64,000 nucleotides of DNA from Acidimicrobiia bacterium (GTDB lineage Bacteria > Actinomycetota > Acidimicrobiia > Acidimicrobiales > Aldehydirespiratoraceae). A program made the position numbers and the translations under genes. The notes under the pieces are model-generated. The model was not told the DNA's origin. It saw only the letters and a program-made list of their open reading frames with translations, and made no database searches. Positions 37,977-47,140 of the stretch are shown here, one piece after another. The stretch lies in contig JAJEHD010000010.1 of assembly GCA_022819505.1 (NCBI GenBank), forward strand, positions 62,001-126,000, written 5' to 3'. The stretch's first letter is position 1, and each line of letters starts with the position of its first letter.

Positions 37977-39563
37977 TCAGCTGCACGACTCTCCCTCCGG
38001 CGGGCGGCCCTGGATGACCGGCGGCCCCGAGTCGGGGTCCTGCGACTGTGCGGCCAGCGCGACGAGGCCACCGGTCGCGGTCGCCAGCGCCGGCGACGGT
38101 GACACGACGCTGGCCGCACCGGCCGGAGCGAGCGCGTTGCCCGCGGGGTTGGCCACCGGCGCGAACCCGGCGTCCGGGTCGGGCAGCAGCGGCGGGCGGC
38201 CGCGGGCTTGCACCTGGGCCCGCACCTCGGCCATCGGCGCCTGGAACACGAAGTGGATTCCGCCGTAGTCGGAGCCGAGGACCGCCACCACGCCGTCCAC
38301 CCGCTCATCCTCGACGACGTACGGCACCGGGTCCAGGTACCGGGCCACCGTCATGGCCTCGGCCCAGTCGGCGGGGCCGTGCAGCACGACGGTCTCACCG
38401 ATGTCAGGGGAAGCCACCGAGTCCAGAACCTCGAAGCCCTCGCCGGCGAGCCTCTCGGCCGCGTCGTCCCGAAAGATCTCGTGGTAGCCGGCGATCGTCA
38501 ACGACACCTCCGAGGGCCTGACCGAGTCGGCTGAGCCCCTGAAGATCTCCAGCAACGGGGCGTTGGCGCCCTTGTAGGCGGCCTCTCCCTTGTAGGTGCC
38601 GTCAGGATGCCACACGGTGTACACCTCGAGCCGTTCACGCTGAAGGTTCTCGGGATTGAAGTCGGCGAAGGCCTCACCCAGCGCGATCAGCTCCGCCAGC
38701 GTCAGATCCTGGTCAAGAGTCAGGCTCCCCGAGGCGGCATCGAGCAACTCGACCATGGTGGAGGGATTGCGGGCCCCCCGGTTGATGGCCCGATCCAGGG
38801 CCAGGACGAGGAAGTCCTGCTGCCGCTTGATGCGGGTGAAGTCGTCCCCGCCGGTGATCCTCCAGCGGCCGTCGATCAGCTCGGTGTAGCGGCGGCTGCG
38901 GACATAGTGCAGGGCCTGCTCGCCGTCGAGCACGTGGCAGCCGGGCTCGGCAACGCTGAACGCCAGCCTGGTGTCCCGCACCGGGTGGTCGAACCACACC
39001 GGAACGCCGCCGAGAGTGTCGACAACCTCCCGGAATCCGGCCAGGTTGACCTCCACGTAGTGATTGATCTCGACATCGAACATGGATGTCACGGTGGCGA
39101 CGAGCATCTCGGCGCCACCGATGTACAGCGCGGAGGTGATCCGGTTGTCCTGCGCCCCCGGGATCTCGGCCCACAGATCCCGAGGGATCGACAGCACCCA
39201 CGCCGACCCGGACACCGGATCCAGATGCACCAGCATGATGGTGTCCGCCAGACTCCGGCCGGTGGGGTCGACGACGCGACCGTGCACCACCGGGTCGTCG
39301 GGGTCCAGCCCGAGCGCGCTGTCGGTCCCTACGATCAGGAAGTTGACGGGCTCGCCCGGCTCGGTGTCGGTTCGCAGCAGCGGGTCCTCGCCGTACTGGC
39401 CGGTGCCGACGATGACCACCCGGTCGACCTCTCTCCAGACCTCCTCCACGTGTTCGGCCAGGTCGGCGAGCCACACCGCGGCGACGATGACGCCTAGGCA
39501 CGCGACCGCCACGAGGCGCTGCGGCCAGGTGCGCCGCAGCACCACTTCGCGTCCGTCGGTCAC
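37977..39563 (-). CDS. LytR-CpsA-Psr (LCP) family cell-wall polymer ligase with LytR_C domain
   Basis: LCP enzymes transfer polyprenyl-pyrophosphate-linked glycopolymers onto peptidoglycan, or arabinogalactan in actinobacteria, outside the membrane. The 528-residue protein has a GTG start, a basic N-terminus and a single anchor at about 16-33. The LCP domain follows with VNFLIVGTDS, RSLADTIMLVHLDP, VLSIPRDLWAEI, the ITSALYIGG region, and GEQALHYVRSRRY near 216-228 with the conserved arginines. A LytR_C domain is recognisable from about 380 to 455 (VLDSVASPDIGETVVLHG onward), followed by a disordered tail. It heads the leftward polysaccharide operon, as expected for the attachment step. Confidence 0.88.
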   Translation of the reverse strand: MTDGREVVLRRTWPQRLVAVACLGVIVAAVWLADLAEHVEEVWREVDRVVIVGTGQYGEDPLLRTDTEPGEPVNFLIVGTDSALGLDPDDPVVHGRVVDPTGRSLADTIMLVHLDPVSGSAWVLSIPRDLWAEIPGAQDNRITSALYIGGAEMLVATVTSMFDVEINHYVEVNLAGFREVVDTLGGVPVWFDHPVRDTRLAFSVAEPGCHVLDGEQALHYVRSRRYTELIDGRWRITGGDDFTRIKRQQDFLVLALDRAINRGARNPSTMVELLDAASGSLTLDQDLTLAELIALGEAFADFNPENLQRERLEVYTVWHPDGTYKGEAAYKGANAPLLEIFRGSADSVRPSEVSLTIAGYHEIFRDDAAERLAGEGFEVLDSVASPDIGETVVLHGPADWAEAMTVARYLDPVPYVVEDERVDGVVAVLGSDYGGIHFVFQAPMAEVRAQVQARGRPPLLPDPDAGFAPVANPAGNALAPAGAASVVSPSPALATATGGLVALAAQSQDPDSGPPVIQGRPPEGESCS

Positions 39564-39629
39564 GGCGCGCCAGCGTACCGGCCGGGTCTAGGGCCGGAGA
39601 CGAGGCGCGGCCAGTGCCGGCGGTGCGTT

Positions 39630-40442
39630 TCAGCGCAGGTGGAACACGTCCCCGGCGTCGATCGGCACGTTCCGGTTCCCGGAGGTGACCACCAAGCGCC
39701 CGAGGGCGTCGATGTCCTGTGCAATCCCCTCCACAGAGCTGCCGTCGGCCAGCTCCACCCGGACCCGTCGCCCGATGGTCGCCGACGCGGCCCTGAGCTC
39801 TCGGCGGGCTCGGGCGGGATCGGCGAGATAGCGGCCGAGCGCGTCGAGCAGCCAGGCCAGCACATCGTCGCGGGAGGTTCCGGCCCCGGCCTGGGCCAGC
39901 GAGACCGCACCCGGCTCCGGCGGTGCGGCCGCAACGTTCAGGCCGAGGCCCACCACCACCACCGGCGACTCGCCGCCGACGATCTCCGACAGGATGCCGG
40001 CCAGCTTCCCGGCAACGCCGGGGCCTTCCAGCAGTAGGTCGTTGGGCCACTTGGCCCGGACCTCGGCAGCCGAGTCGTCGAGGGCGCGGGCCGCGGCCGC
40101 CAGCGCGGCGGCGGACACCGCGGCGGCGCGGTCGGAGGCCTCGGCGACCGTGGCCGGCAGCCGGAAGCTCACCAGCAGCGATGCCTCCGGAGAACCCGCG
40201 CCGGCGGCGTCAATCCAGCGCCGGCCCAGGCGTCCCTTTCCCGCGGTCTGGTGGTCGGCCACCAGGACGGCCGGCGTCCTGTTCCCCCGACGGGCCCCCG
40301 AGGCCAGATCGTCGTTGGTGGAGCCGGTCGAGGCCGTGTGCAGCAGGGGTCCGAGACCGGCTCGCAGGGCCGCCGCGGAGCTGAGCGGCAGCCGGTCCGG
40401 CGCCGGAGCCGCGGATGTTGTCGGGGACGCCACGGAGAGCAT
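39630..40442 (-). CDS. birA: Biotin-[acetyl-CoA-carboxylase] ligase, group I
   Basis: ATP-dependent attachment of biotin to the carrier lysine of biotin enzymes. From the ATG at 40442 it has 270 residues and no N-terminal HTH, so it is a pure ligase and not a repressor. Visible motifs are STGSTNDD, AGKGRLGRRWID (the BirA GRGRxGR loop), EVRAKWPNDLLL and VAGKLAGILSE with the catalytic lysine region, then VVGLGLNV. A longer frame on the 5' side crosses the divergent promoter and is not used. It starts 40 bases from the divergent accA3-like gene, whose product is its obvious substrate, and precedes the LCP gene by 66 bases. Confidence 0.93.
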   Translation of the reverse strand: MLSVASPTTSAAPAPDRLPLSSAAALRAGLGPLLHTASTGSTNDDLASGARRGNRTPAVLVADHQTAGKGRLGRRWIDAAGAGSPEASLLVSFRLPATVAEASDRAAAVSAAALAAAARALDDSAAEVRAKWPNDLLLEGPGVAGKLAGILSEIVGGESPVVVVGLGLNVAAAPPEPGAVSLAQAGAGTSRDDVLAWLLDALGRYLADPARARRELRAASATIGRRVRVELADGSSVEGIAQDIDALGRLVVTSGNRNVPIDAGDVFHLR

Positions 40443-40482
40443 TCTGTGCGATCCGGCCCGCGATCGGCTATCCAATGACCTC

Positions 40483-42237
40483 GTGTTCTCGAAGGTTCTC
40501 GTAGCCAACCGGGGTGAGATAGCGGTCCGGGTGATCCGGGCCTGCCGGGAAATGGGCGTCACCGTGGCGGCCGTCTACTCCGACGAGGACCGCGACGCGA
40601 TGCACGTGCGGCTCGCGGACGAGGCCTACGCGCTGGGTGGCTCGGCCGCGGCCGAGAGCTACCTGCGGACCGATGCACTCATCGCCGCCGTGGAGCGCAG
40701 CGGCGCCGACGCCGTGCACCCCGGCTACGGGTTCTTCAGCGAGAACGCCCACTTCGCCCGGGCGGTGACCGCCCGCGGGGTCGCCTTCATCGGCCCGCCG
40801 CCCGGAGCCATCGAGGTTATGGGGGACAAGATCTCGGCTCGGGACGCGGCCGTCAAGTCCGGTGTGGCTCCGGTGCCGGGCACGACCGAGCCCGTTGTCG
40901 ATCCGGCCCAGGTCGAGGCGTTCGGCTCGGCCCACGGCTGGCCGGTGGCCGTCAAGGCCGCCTACGGCGGGGGCGGCCGGGGCATGAAGGTCGTGGCGAC
41001 GGCCGCGGAGGCGGCCGCCGCGGTGGAGTCGGCCCAGCGGGAGGCGCTTGCCTACTTCGGGCGCGACGAGTTGTACATGGAGCGCTACTTCGACCGGGCC
41101 CGCCATGTCGAGGTGCAGGTCCTCGCCGACGCCCACGGCAACTGCGTGCATCTGGGCACCCGGGACTGCTCCGCACAGCGCCGCCATCAGAAGCTCGTTG
41201 AGGAGGCGCCCGCGCCGGACATCGATCCTGCGGTGCTGTCGGCGATGGGCGAGGCCGCGGTCGCGGTGGCCCGCGGCTGCGGGTACATCAACGCAGGCAC
41301 CGTCGAGTTCCTCTACGCCGACGGCGAGTTCTACTACCTGGAGATGAACACGAGGCTGCAGGTCGAGCATCCCGTTACCGAGATCGTGACCGGCATCGAC
41401 CTCGTGGAGCAGCAGCTCCGCATCGCGGCCGGCGAGCCGATCGGCTTCACCCAGGAGGACATCACGATGTCCGGCTGCTCGATCGAGGTTCGGGTCAACG
41501 CCGAGGATCCCGCCGGGGGCGCGTTCCTCCCCTGTCCCGGGCTCATCACCGGTCTGCGCCCCGCCCAAGGTCCCGGCATCCGGTGGGACGGCGGCTACGA
41601 GGCCGGCGACACGGTCAGCCAGTACTACGACAACCTCATCGGGAAGCTCGTCGTCTGGGGCCGCGACCGCGACACCGCCATTTCCCGATGCTTGCGAGCC
41701 CTGTCCGAGATGCAGGTCGACGGGGTGGCCACGACCATCCCGGCCGCGCAGGCCATCCTGGCCCATCCGGACTTCGCGGCGGTGACCCATTCGACGCGGT
41801 GGGTGGAGGAACAGCTCGACCTGACAGCCGTCGAAGGTCGCCCGGCCGTCGCCGACGCTGGTGCCGATGCACGCGGGACGGGTGTGCGCCGCACCGTTGA
41901 CGTGGAGGTCGAGGGCAAGCTCTTCAACGTGGCGTTGTGGGCACCCGACGGGGCCGGCGGCGACAACAATCGGCCCAGCGCGGCGCGGCGGCGCTCCCGG
42001 GGGCCGTCGGGTGTGGGCACGGGCGCGGCTGAGGTCACCGTCCCGATGCAGGGCACGATCGTGAAGCTTCTGGTGCAGGTGGGCGACGAAGTGGAAGCGG
42101 GCGAGCCGGTGGCCGTGCTAGAGGCGATGAAGATGGAGAACAACATCGCGGCCGGCCGTTCCGGGACCGTCGCCGAGATCCGGGTGCAGGTGGGGGACTC
42201 GGTGGGAGGCGGAGACACCATCGCAGTGATCGGCTGA
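40483..42237 (+). CDS. accA3: Acyl-CoA carboxylase alpha subunit: biotin carboxylase + BCCP (AccA3-like)
   Basis: It carboxylates its own biotin with bicarbonate and ATP; a separate carboxyltransferase then makes malonyl- or methylmalonyl-CoA. From the GTG at 40483 it has 584 residues. The protein opens FSKVLVANRGEIAVRVIRAC; the ATP-grasp domain has VKAAYGGGGRGMKVV; YLEMNTRLQVEHPVTE is the biotin carboxylase active-site stretch; and the C-terminal carrier domain has EAMKMENN with biotinylated K550. The length and domain fusion match actinobacterial AccA3/AccBC. The linker between the domains (about 460-510) is Arg/Pro/Gly-rich. The gene abuts the next without a gap (TGA-ATG). No beta subunit lies in the window. 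Confidence 0.95.
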   Translation: MFSKVLVANRGEIAVRVIRACREMGVTVAAVYSDEDRDAMHVRLADEAYALGGSAAAESYLRTDALIAAVERSGADAVHPGYGFFSENAHFARAVTARGVAFIGPPPGAIEVMGDKISARDAAVKSGVAPVPGTTEPVVDPAQVEAFGSAHGWPVAVKAAYGGGGRGMKVVATAAEAAAAVESAQREALAYFGRDELYMERYFDRARHVEVQVLADAHGNCVHLGTRDCSAQRRHQKLVEEAPAPDIDPAVLSAMGEAAVAVARGCGYINAGTVEFLYADGEFYYLEMNTRLQVEHPVTEIVTGIDLVEQQLRIAAGEPIGFTQEDITMSGCSIEVRVNAEDPAGGAFLPCPGLITGLRPAQGPGIRWDGGYEAGDTVSQYYDNLIGKLVVWGRDRDTAISRCLRALSEMQVDGVATTIPAAQAILAHPDFAAVTHSTRWVEEQLDLTAVEGRPAVADAGADARGTGVRRTVDVEVEGKLFNVALWAPDGAGGDNNRPSAARRRSRGPSGVGTGAAEVTVPMQGTIVKLLVQVGDEVEAGEPVAVLEAMKMENNIAAGRSGTVAEIRVQVGDSVGGGDTIAVIG

Positions 42238-43764
42238 ATGGACGCCGCCGGCCCTCGCCCGCCGAGATGGCAGCCGGCACTTTGGGCCGTCGCCGTCGCG
42301 GCGGCCGCGGCCGGGGCGGCGCTGCGCTTCATCGCGCCGTCGCCGATGTGGCTGGACGAGGCGCTGTCGGTGAACATCGCCTCGCTGCCGGTCGGCGAGG
42401 CGGTGGAGGCGTTACGCCACGACGGCCACCCCCTGCTGTACTACCTGTTGCTCGGCTTCTGGCTGGAGGCCTTCGGCGACTCCGACTTCGCGGCTCGCTC
42501 GCTGTCGGGGCTCTTCTCGCTGGCCGCGGCCGCGGTGATCTGGGCCGCCGCCCGGCGGAGGCTGGGCGCGGAGGCGGCCCGGTACGCGGCCGTGCTCGCT
42601 CTCACGTCGCCGTTCCTGGTCCGCTACGGCAGCGAGGCTCGCATGTACGCGCTGGCGGTTCTGCTGGCCGCGGCGGGCTGGCTGATCACCGAGAGGGCCG
42701 TCGAGCGGCGCAGCCCGGCCCGACTGGTCGCGGTGGCGCTAGTGGTGGCCGCCGGGCTCCACACCCACTACTGGATGATCTGGCTGGCTGCGGCCGCCTC
42801 AGCGGTGCTCGCTGTGCGGTGGCTGCGCTCGCCGGCATCCCGGGAGGTGCTGACCCCGGTGCTGGCCGCCTACGCATGCGGCTGGATCGGGTTCGCCCCC
42901 TGGCTGCCGGTCCTGGTCGGTCAGGCGGTCCACACCGGAACCCCCTGGGCGAAGTGGGCCCGACCGGCCGAGGTAGCGGTGGAGACGATCGAGGCGCTGG
43001 GCGGCGGCACCCGCTTCGAGCCTGTGCTGCTGGGGGTGGTGCTGGCCGGGGCTGCGTTGCTGGGCGCCACCCTGATTCGCACCAGTGCCGACGGCGTTGA
43101 GCTGGGTTGGCCGGGTCGCCACCCGGGGGCGCCCCTCGTGGCGGTGACGCTGCTCACGCTGGGACTCGGCGGGACCGTGGCCATGTTGTCGGGCGGAGCG
43201 TTCGAGGCCCGCTACACCGCGGTCGTCGTTCCGGTGCTGGTAGCCCTCGCGGGCCGGGGTCTGTCGCGGCTGCCGCGGTGGTTGGGCCCGGCCGCTCTCG
43301 CCGCGGTCGCGGCCTTCGGTGTGGTCGTCGCGATCGACGAGGCTCGGCGCGACCGCAGCCAGGGCCAGGAGGTGGCGGACATCATCGACCGGGATGCGGG
43401 GACCGGTGACGTTGTGGTCGCCTGCCCGGACCAGCTCGCGCCCGCCGTGCTGCGCTACCTGGAGGGGCCTGCGACCTTGTTCATCCACCCGCCGACGGAG
43501 GATCCGCGCTTCGTCGACTGGTACGACTACCACCAGCGCATCGACCGAGCCTCACCCACCGCTACCGCCAAGGGCGCGCTCGACACCGCCGGAGCCGGCG
43601 GAGCGGTCTGGCTGGTGACCGCGTCGGGCTACCGCGGCTTCGAGGGACGATGCGAGACGATCGCGGCAGAGCTGGGACATACCCGCCCATCGGAGACGGT
43701 GCTGTTCGCGCGGCCCGTCTACGAGCACATGCGCCTGTACCGCTATCCGGCCGGGGCGCCGTGA
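42238..43764 (+). CDS. GT39/ArnT-like membrane glycosyltransferase
   Basis: A 508-residue GT-C protein. It has a first helix at about 14-31, then MWLDEALSVNIA (37-48) with the catalytic Asp-Glu of the first extracytoplasmic loop, GHPLLYYLLLGFW (63-75), as in the PMT/ArnT 'HPPLYY' motif, and about ten further helices. A soluble ectodomain starts near residue 375 and includes DIIDRDAGTGDVVVACP. Such enzymes use polyprenyl-phosphate-linked sugars and glycosylate lipids, proteins or polymers on the outer face of the membrane. Its ATG directly follows the accA3 stop, and its stop overlaps the next membrane glycosyltransferase (GTGA). Confidence 0.8.
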   Translation: MDAAGPRPPRWQPALWAVAVAAAAAGAALRFIAPSPMWLDEALSVNIASLPVGEAVEALRHDGHPLLYYLLLGFWLEAFGDSDFAARSLSGLFSLAAAAVIWAAARRRLGAEAARYAAVLALTSPFLVRYGSEARMYALAVLLAAAGWLITERAVERRSPARLVAVALVVAAGLHTHYWMIWLAAAASAVLAVRWLRSPASREVLTPVLAAYACGWIGFAPWLPVLVGQAVHTGTPWAKWARPAEVAVETIEALGGGTRFEPVLLGVVLAGAALLGATLIRTSADGVELGWPGRHPGAPLVAVTLLTLGLGGTVAMLSGGAFEARYTAVVVPVLVALAGRGLSRLPRWLGPAALAAVAAFGVVVAIDEARRDRSQGQEVADIIDRDAGTGDVVVACPDQLAPAVLRYLEGPATLFIHPPTEDPRFVDWYDYHQRIDRASPTATAKGALDTAGAGGAVWLVTASGYRGFEGRCETIAAELGHTRPSETVLFARPVYEHMRLYRYPAGAP

Positions 43765-44846
43765 GCGGCTCACGCACGGCCATGAGGGTGGCGCTGGCCG
43801 CCTGGGCGGAGGCTCGGCTGTACGTCGCGGCGGCCTACATCGTCACCACGGCGGTCGTCAACCGCCTCGAGCCGCCGCCCGACTTCACCCCGGTCTCGGA
43901 CGGTCTGCTGGCGTGGGACGGGCGCTGGTACGAGGCGATCGCCATCGGCGGCTACGCCGACGCCGCCGATCCGGCCCTGCGCTTCTTCCCGCTGTGGCCG
44001 CTCGGCGGGCGAGCCGCCGCCTGGCTCCCCGGTGTCGGTGCCGGCGCCGCCCTGGTGGTCCTGGCCAACGCAGCCGCGCTGGCAGCCGGCATGCTGCTGC
44101 ACCGGCTCGTGGTGTCCGAGACCGGCGACCGGCGCCTGGCCCGGCGGGCGGTGAGGCTGCTGGCACTGGCTCCACCGTCCTTCGTCCTGGTGTTCGCCTA
44201 TTCCGAGGCCCTGTACCTGACGCTGGCCCTGTCGCTGTTCCTGCTGGCCCGCCGCGGGAGCTGGTGGGCGGCGGCAGCCGCCGGGTACCTGGCCGGGCTC
44301 ACCCGACCGGTGGGCGCGCTGCTGGCGGTGCCGGCCGCAGCGATGGCCTGGCCGGAGCGCTCCCAGCGCAGCCCGGGCGCGGTAGCGGCCGTGGTGGCGC
44401 CGCTGGCGGGAGCAGCCACCTTCGGTCTCTGGGCCCAGGGGGCGCTCGGTGATGCCTCCGCCCCGCTGGAGCGGCAGAGGGAGTTGCGGGGCGACTTCGT
44501 AGACCCGGTGAGCCGGCTTGTTCGGGGAGCCTGGCGGGGAGCGCACGGCGACACCGGCGAACTGCTGCACTTCCTGGCTGCGGTCGTGCTGATCGCCCTG
44601 GCGGTTGTGGCCGCCCGGAGGCTGAGCCGTCCCATGGCCATCTACGCGGTGGTCAGCCTTGCGCTGCTGCTGGCCGCCGAGAACCTGAACAGCCTCGAGC
44701 GGTACGCGCTGAGCGCATTCCCGCTGCTGATCGCGGCCGCGATGGTGAGCCGCCACCGCTGGCTGGACCGCTGGATCGTCGGGGCCGCGGGCGCGGGCCT
44801 GGTGTGCCTGACGACCCTCGCCTTCCACGGCGTGTACGTCCCGTGA
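43761..44846 (+). CDS. PIG-V-like membrane mannosyltransferase
   Basis: From the GTG at 43761, which overlaps the stop of the GT39-like gene, it has 361 residues; ATG at 43782 (residue 8) is an alternative. It has about nine helices. The first loop carries LLAWDGRWYEAIAIGGY (49-65) and RFFPLWP (74-80), the pattern of eukaryotic PIG-V and its bacterial homologues, with D53 as the likely catalytic base. AGLTRPVGALL and SLERYALSAFPLL are also typical. It probably uses polyprenyl-phosphate mannose. A hairpin 18 bases after the stop may end the accA3-GT39-PIG-V transcript. Confidence 0.75.
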   Translation: MSGSRTAMRVALAAWAEARLYVAAAYIVTTAVVNRLEPPPDFTPVSDGLLAWDGRWYEAIAIGGYADAADPALRFFPLWPLGGRAAAWLPGVGAGAALVVLANAAALAAGMLLHRLVVSETGDRRLARRAVRLLALAPPSFVLVFAYSEALYLTLALSLFLLARRGSWWAAAAAGYLAGLTRPVGALLAVPAAAMAWPERSQRSPGAVAAVVAPLAGAATFGLWAQGALGDASAPLERQRELRGDFVDPVSRLVRGAWRGAHGDTGELLHFLAAVVLIALAVVAARRLSRPMAIYAVVSLALLLAAENLNSLERYALSAFPLLIAAAMVSRHRWLDRWIVGAAGAGLVCLTTLAFHGVYVP

Positions 44847-44863
44847 CCCTTCCCCCGAGATCC

Positions 44864-44885
44864 TGACCCGGAGGGCCTCGGGTCA
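44864..44885 (+). terminator. GC-rich hairpin after the PIG-V-like gene
   Basis: TGACCCG (44864-44870), 8-base loop, CGGGTCA (44879-44885): a perfect 7-base stem shortly after the stop at 44846 and before the next promoter. There is no T-tract, as is common in GC-rich actinobacteria. Confidence 0.45.
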
Positions 44886-44919
44886 CCTCTGCGTCGGTTA
44901 CTGCCACTCGCGGTACTCG

Positions 44920-44925
44920 TAGACT
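44920..44925 (+). promoter_or_regulatory. Possible -10 for a leaderless pyruvyltransferase transcript
   Basis: TAGACT fits TAnnnT and ends 8 bases before the GTG at 44934. There is no ribosome-binding sequence between them, which supports a leaderless start and that choice of start codon. Confidence 0.4.
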
Positions 44926-44933
44926 GCCGGGCT

Positions 44934-46133
44934 GTGGCTCTGAGGATCGCCCTTGCCGGCTGGTACGGGTCGGACAACCTGGGAGATGAGATGATCCTCA
45001 GTTGCATGGCCGCCTCCCTCCGTGCCCGGGGGGTGGAGCCGGTAGCGGTGTCGATCGATCCCGAGCGGACTTCCGCCGTCCATGGCGTTGAGGCGGTCGC
45101 CCATCGCTCGCCCCTTCCCAGCGCAGCGCTGCGCCGGTCGCTGTGCCGTGCGCACGCCATGGTCCTGTCGGGAGGTGTGGTGCAGTCGGAGACGTCGCCG
45201 TGGAACATGTGGTTCCATATGTCGCGTCTTCGCGCCTACAGGCGGTCGGTGCCGGCGGCGTCCAGTCACAGGCGAGCGCAGGCGGTGGTCGCCGCCATCG
45301 GTCTGGGGGTGGGACACGTCCGGGGCGCCGGAAGCCGGCGCATGGCGGTCGCGGAGATGCGCCGGGCCTGTCGCGTCGTGACGAGAGACACCGCCTCGGC
45401 GCAGCGCCTGCGCGACTGGGGCGTGCCCGACGTGGCGATCGGCGCCGACCCGGTGCTCGCCGGAGACGCCGCGCTCGTTTCGAGCCAGACGGCGGCAACC
45501 CGGCCGCCGCATTCGCGCCCACCGGAGCCGACGGGCTCGACCCGCTCTCGCAGCGACGCCACCGACACCATTTGCGTGATTCTGCGCCCCCCGAATCGCC
45601 GAGGCATCCGCACGGCCGCGGCCAAGACCCGCACGTCCTGGCAGCCCTGGATCGGGCAGCTGGCGCAATCTCTTGACGCGCTGGCCGAGCACAGCGGCAT
45701 GACGTTGCGCCTGCTGCCCTTTCAGCCAAGCCAGGACAACCCGATGCTCGTGGCGCTGCGACAGAGGATGAGAACAGACGCAGAACTGGTCACGCTCAAC
45801 ATCGACAATGTGCTCGCTGAGGTCGCCCGGAGTCGCTTCGTGGTCACCATGCGCTATCACGGCGCCATCGCAGCCCTGCTCAACGATCAGGCCGCGGTGG
45901 TGCTGGACTACTCTCCGAAGATGAGGTCGCTCGCCGCCGAAGGCGGAGGCTGGGCATCAATCGTCGACCTGGCTCCGCTCGACGCTCGGCGCTTCGAGCC
46001 CGGCGCGCTGATTGCCGCGGCGAACGAGGCGCAGGACAAGTCGCACCGGACAGCCGAAGCATGTGGCCTGCTGCGTACTCGCCTGAAGATCAACGACGCC
46101 GCGCTCGACGATCTGCTTGAGCTGATCCAGTGA
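44934..46133 (+). CDS. Polysaccharide pyruvyltransferase family protein (CsaB-like)
   Basis: A 399-residue GT-B-like enzyme that transfers pyruvate from phosphoenolpyruvate as a ketal onto a sugar of an exopolysaccharide or secondary cell-wall polymer. The N-terminus IALAGWYGSDNLGDEMIL (about 5-22) is the family signature. VLSGGVVQSETS, IGLGVGHVRG, VVTRDTASAQRLRDWG, AIGADPVLAG and the C-terminal VTMRYHGAIAALL, with the substrate-binding histidine, complete the pattern. The stretch at about 190-225 (SRPPEPTGSTRSRSDATD) is a low-complexity insert. CsaB-type pyruvylation creates the ligand for SLH-domain proteins in other bacteria. A flippase-like protein and a UDP-GlcNAc 2-epimerase follow, supporting a wall-polymer role. 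Confidence 0.85.
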   Translation: MALRIALAGWYGSDNLGDEMILSCMAASLRARGVEPVAVSIDPERTSAVHGVEAVAHRSPLPSAALRRSLCRAHAMVLSGGVVQSETSPWNMWFHMSRLRAYRRSVPAASSHRRAQAVVAAIGLGVGHVRGAGSRRMAVAEMRRACRVVTRDTASAQRLRDWGVPDVAIGADPVLAGDAALVSSQTAATRPPHSRPPEPTGSTRSRSDATDTICVILRPPNRRGIRTAAAKTRTSWQPWIGQLAQSLDALAEHSGMTLRLLPFQPSQDNPMLVALRQRMRTDAELVTLNIDNVLAEVARSRFVVTMRYHGAIAALLNDQAAVVLDYSPKMRSLAAEGGGWASIVDLAPLDARRFEPGALIAAANEAQDKSHRTAEACGLLRTRLKINDAALDDLLELIQ

Positions 46134-46165
46134 CCGGCTGACGGAACGCCGAGCCAGCCGCGCCG

Positions 46166-47140
46166 ATGACGGGCCGCCCGTGGCAGCGACGCCTTCTGAG
46201 ATGGCTGAGAATCGCATACCTCGCCATGCTCGCCGCGGTCGTGCCCGTGCTCGTGTTGACGCGCCGGGACGAAGTGGCCGACCTTCTCGGAGACCTCGCT
46301 GGCGCAAGGCATGCGCTCGTGGCGGCGTCGTTCGCGGCGGGGTTCGTGCTGATAGCGCTGAGTGCGTACTTCTGGCTCGTAAGCCTGCGCATGCTCGGCC
46401 AGCGTCCGCGTTTCCGCGATCTGACCGTCACCGCGGCTCGTTCCCTGCCGGCCAGGTACGTGCCGCTGATGGTCACGTTCGCGATCAGCCGCGTAGCGCT
46501 GATGCAGCGCCGCGGCGTTCCGGGGGGCCCTCTCGCTCTCACCGCTTCACTCGAGATGGCCGTGAGCCTCGCCGTCTCGATCGCTTACGGCCTGGTGCTG
46601 CTGGGGTGGGCCGGAGAACTGCCGGGAGGCCTCGCGATCCCGTTCGTCTCGGCGGTCGGGGTGATCGTCGTCGCTTCGCCATCGGTGGGGGGACGTGCCG
46701 TCGCGGCGGTGGCGCGCCGTCGCGGCCTGGACAGCCTGGCCTCGATCAGCGGATTCACGTGGCGGGGCTATCTGCACATGATCGCGGCATCGGGCTGCTA
46801 CTGGACCTGCGCAGCCGCCGTGTTCTGCCTGTACATGCGCGCATTCGATGCCGCCGACGGCTTCGGGACGGCGCACCTCGCCGGTGCCTTCGTGCTCACA
46901 TGGGGAGGCCTGCGGTTCCTTTCTGTGATCGCGCCACAGGGAATCGGCGTGGTGGAGGTGACCGTTCCGTCACTGCTCGGCGCAGCCGATCCCCTGACCC
47001 TCGGCATATTGATATTCGGCTTCAGGCTGGTGCTGCTGCTGCGCGACCTGCTGGCCGCGGCTGTCTCGGAGCTCGATGCGTCGAGGCGTACAAAGGTCGA
47101 AGCGGGCCCGGTGCCGCGTTCGGATGGCACAGAGCCTTGA
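46166..47140 (+). CDS. Lysylphosphatidylglycerol synthase-like/UPF0104 flippase-like membrane protein
   Basis: A 324-residue protein with about eight hydrophobic segments, starting with a basic N-terminus and IAYLAMLAAVVPVLVLT. The arrangement, including SLPARYVPLMVTFAISRVALMQRRG, which resembles the 'P..G...G......R' core of this superfamily, and the later ISGFTWRGYLH and LSVIAPQGIGVVEVTVPSLLG, fits the YbhN/UPF0104 family, whose members include the flippase half of MprF. Transport of a lipid-linked intermediate is a reasonable inference, not proven. Its stop overlaps the TTG start of the next gene by 4 bases. The pyruvyltransferase gene ends 32 bases upstream. Confidence 0.7.
   Translation: MTGRPWQRRLLRWLRIAYLAMLAAVVPVLVLTRRDEVADLLGDLAGARHALVAASFAAGFVLIALSAYFWLVSLRMLGQRPRFRDLTVTAARSLPARYVPLMVTFAISRVALMQRRGVPGGPLALTASLEMAVSLAVSIAYGLVLLGWAGELPGGLAIPFVSAVGVIVVASPSVGGRAVAAVARRRGLDSLASISGFTWRGYLHMIAASGCYWTCAAAVFCLYMRAFDAADGFGTAHLAGAFVLTWGGLRFLSVIAPQGIGVVEVTVPSLLGAADPLTLGILIFGFRLVLLLRDLLAAAVSELDASRRTKVEAGPVPRSDGTEP

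Noticed and set aside
42238..43100. An alternative coding frame over the GT39 gene (from about 42267).
   Set aside because: It is Gly/Arg/Ala-rich with no membrane segments, while the annotated frame has regular helices and the DE/HPLLYY motifs.
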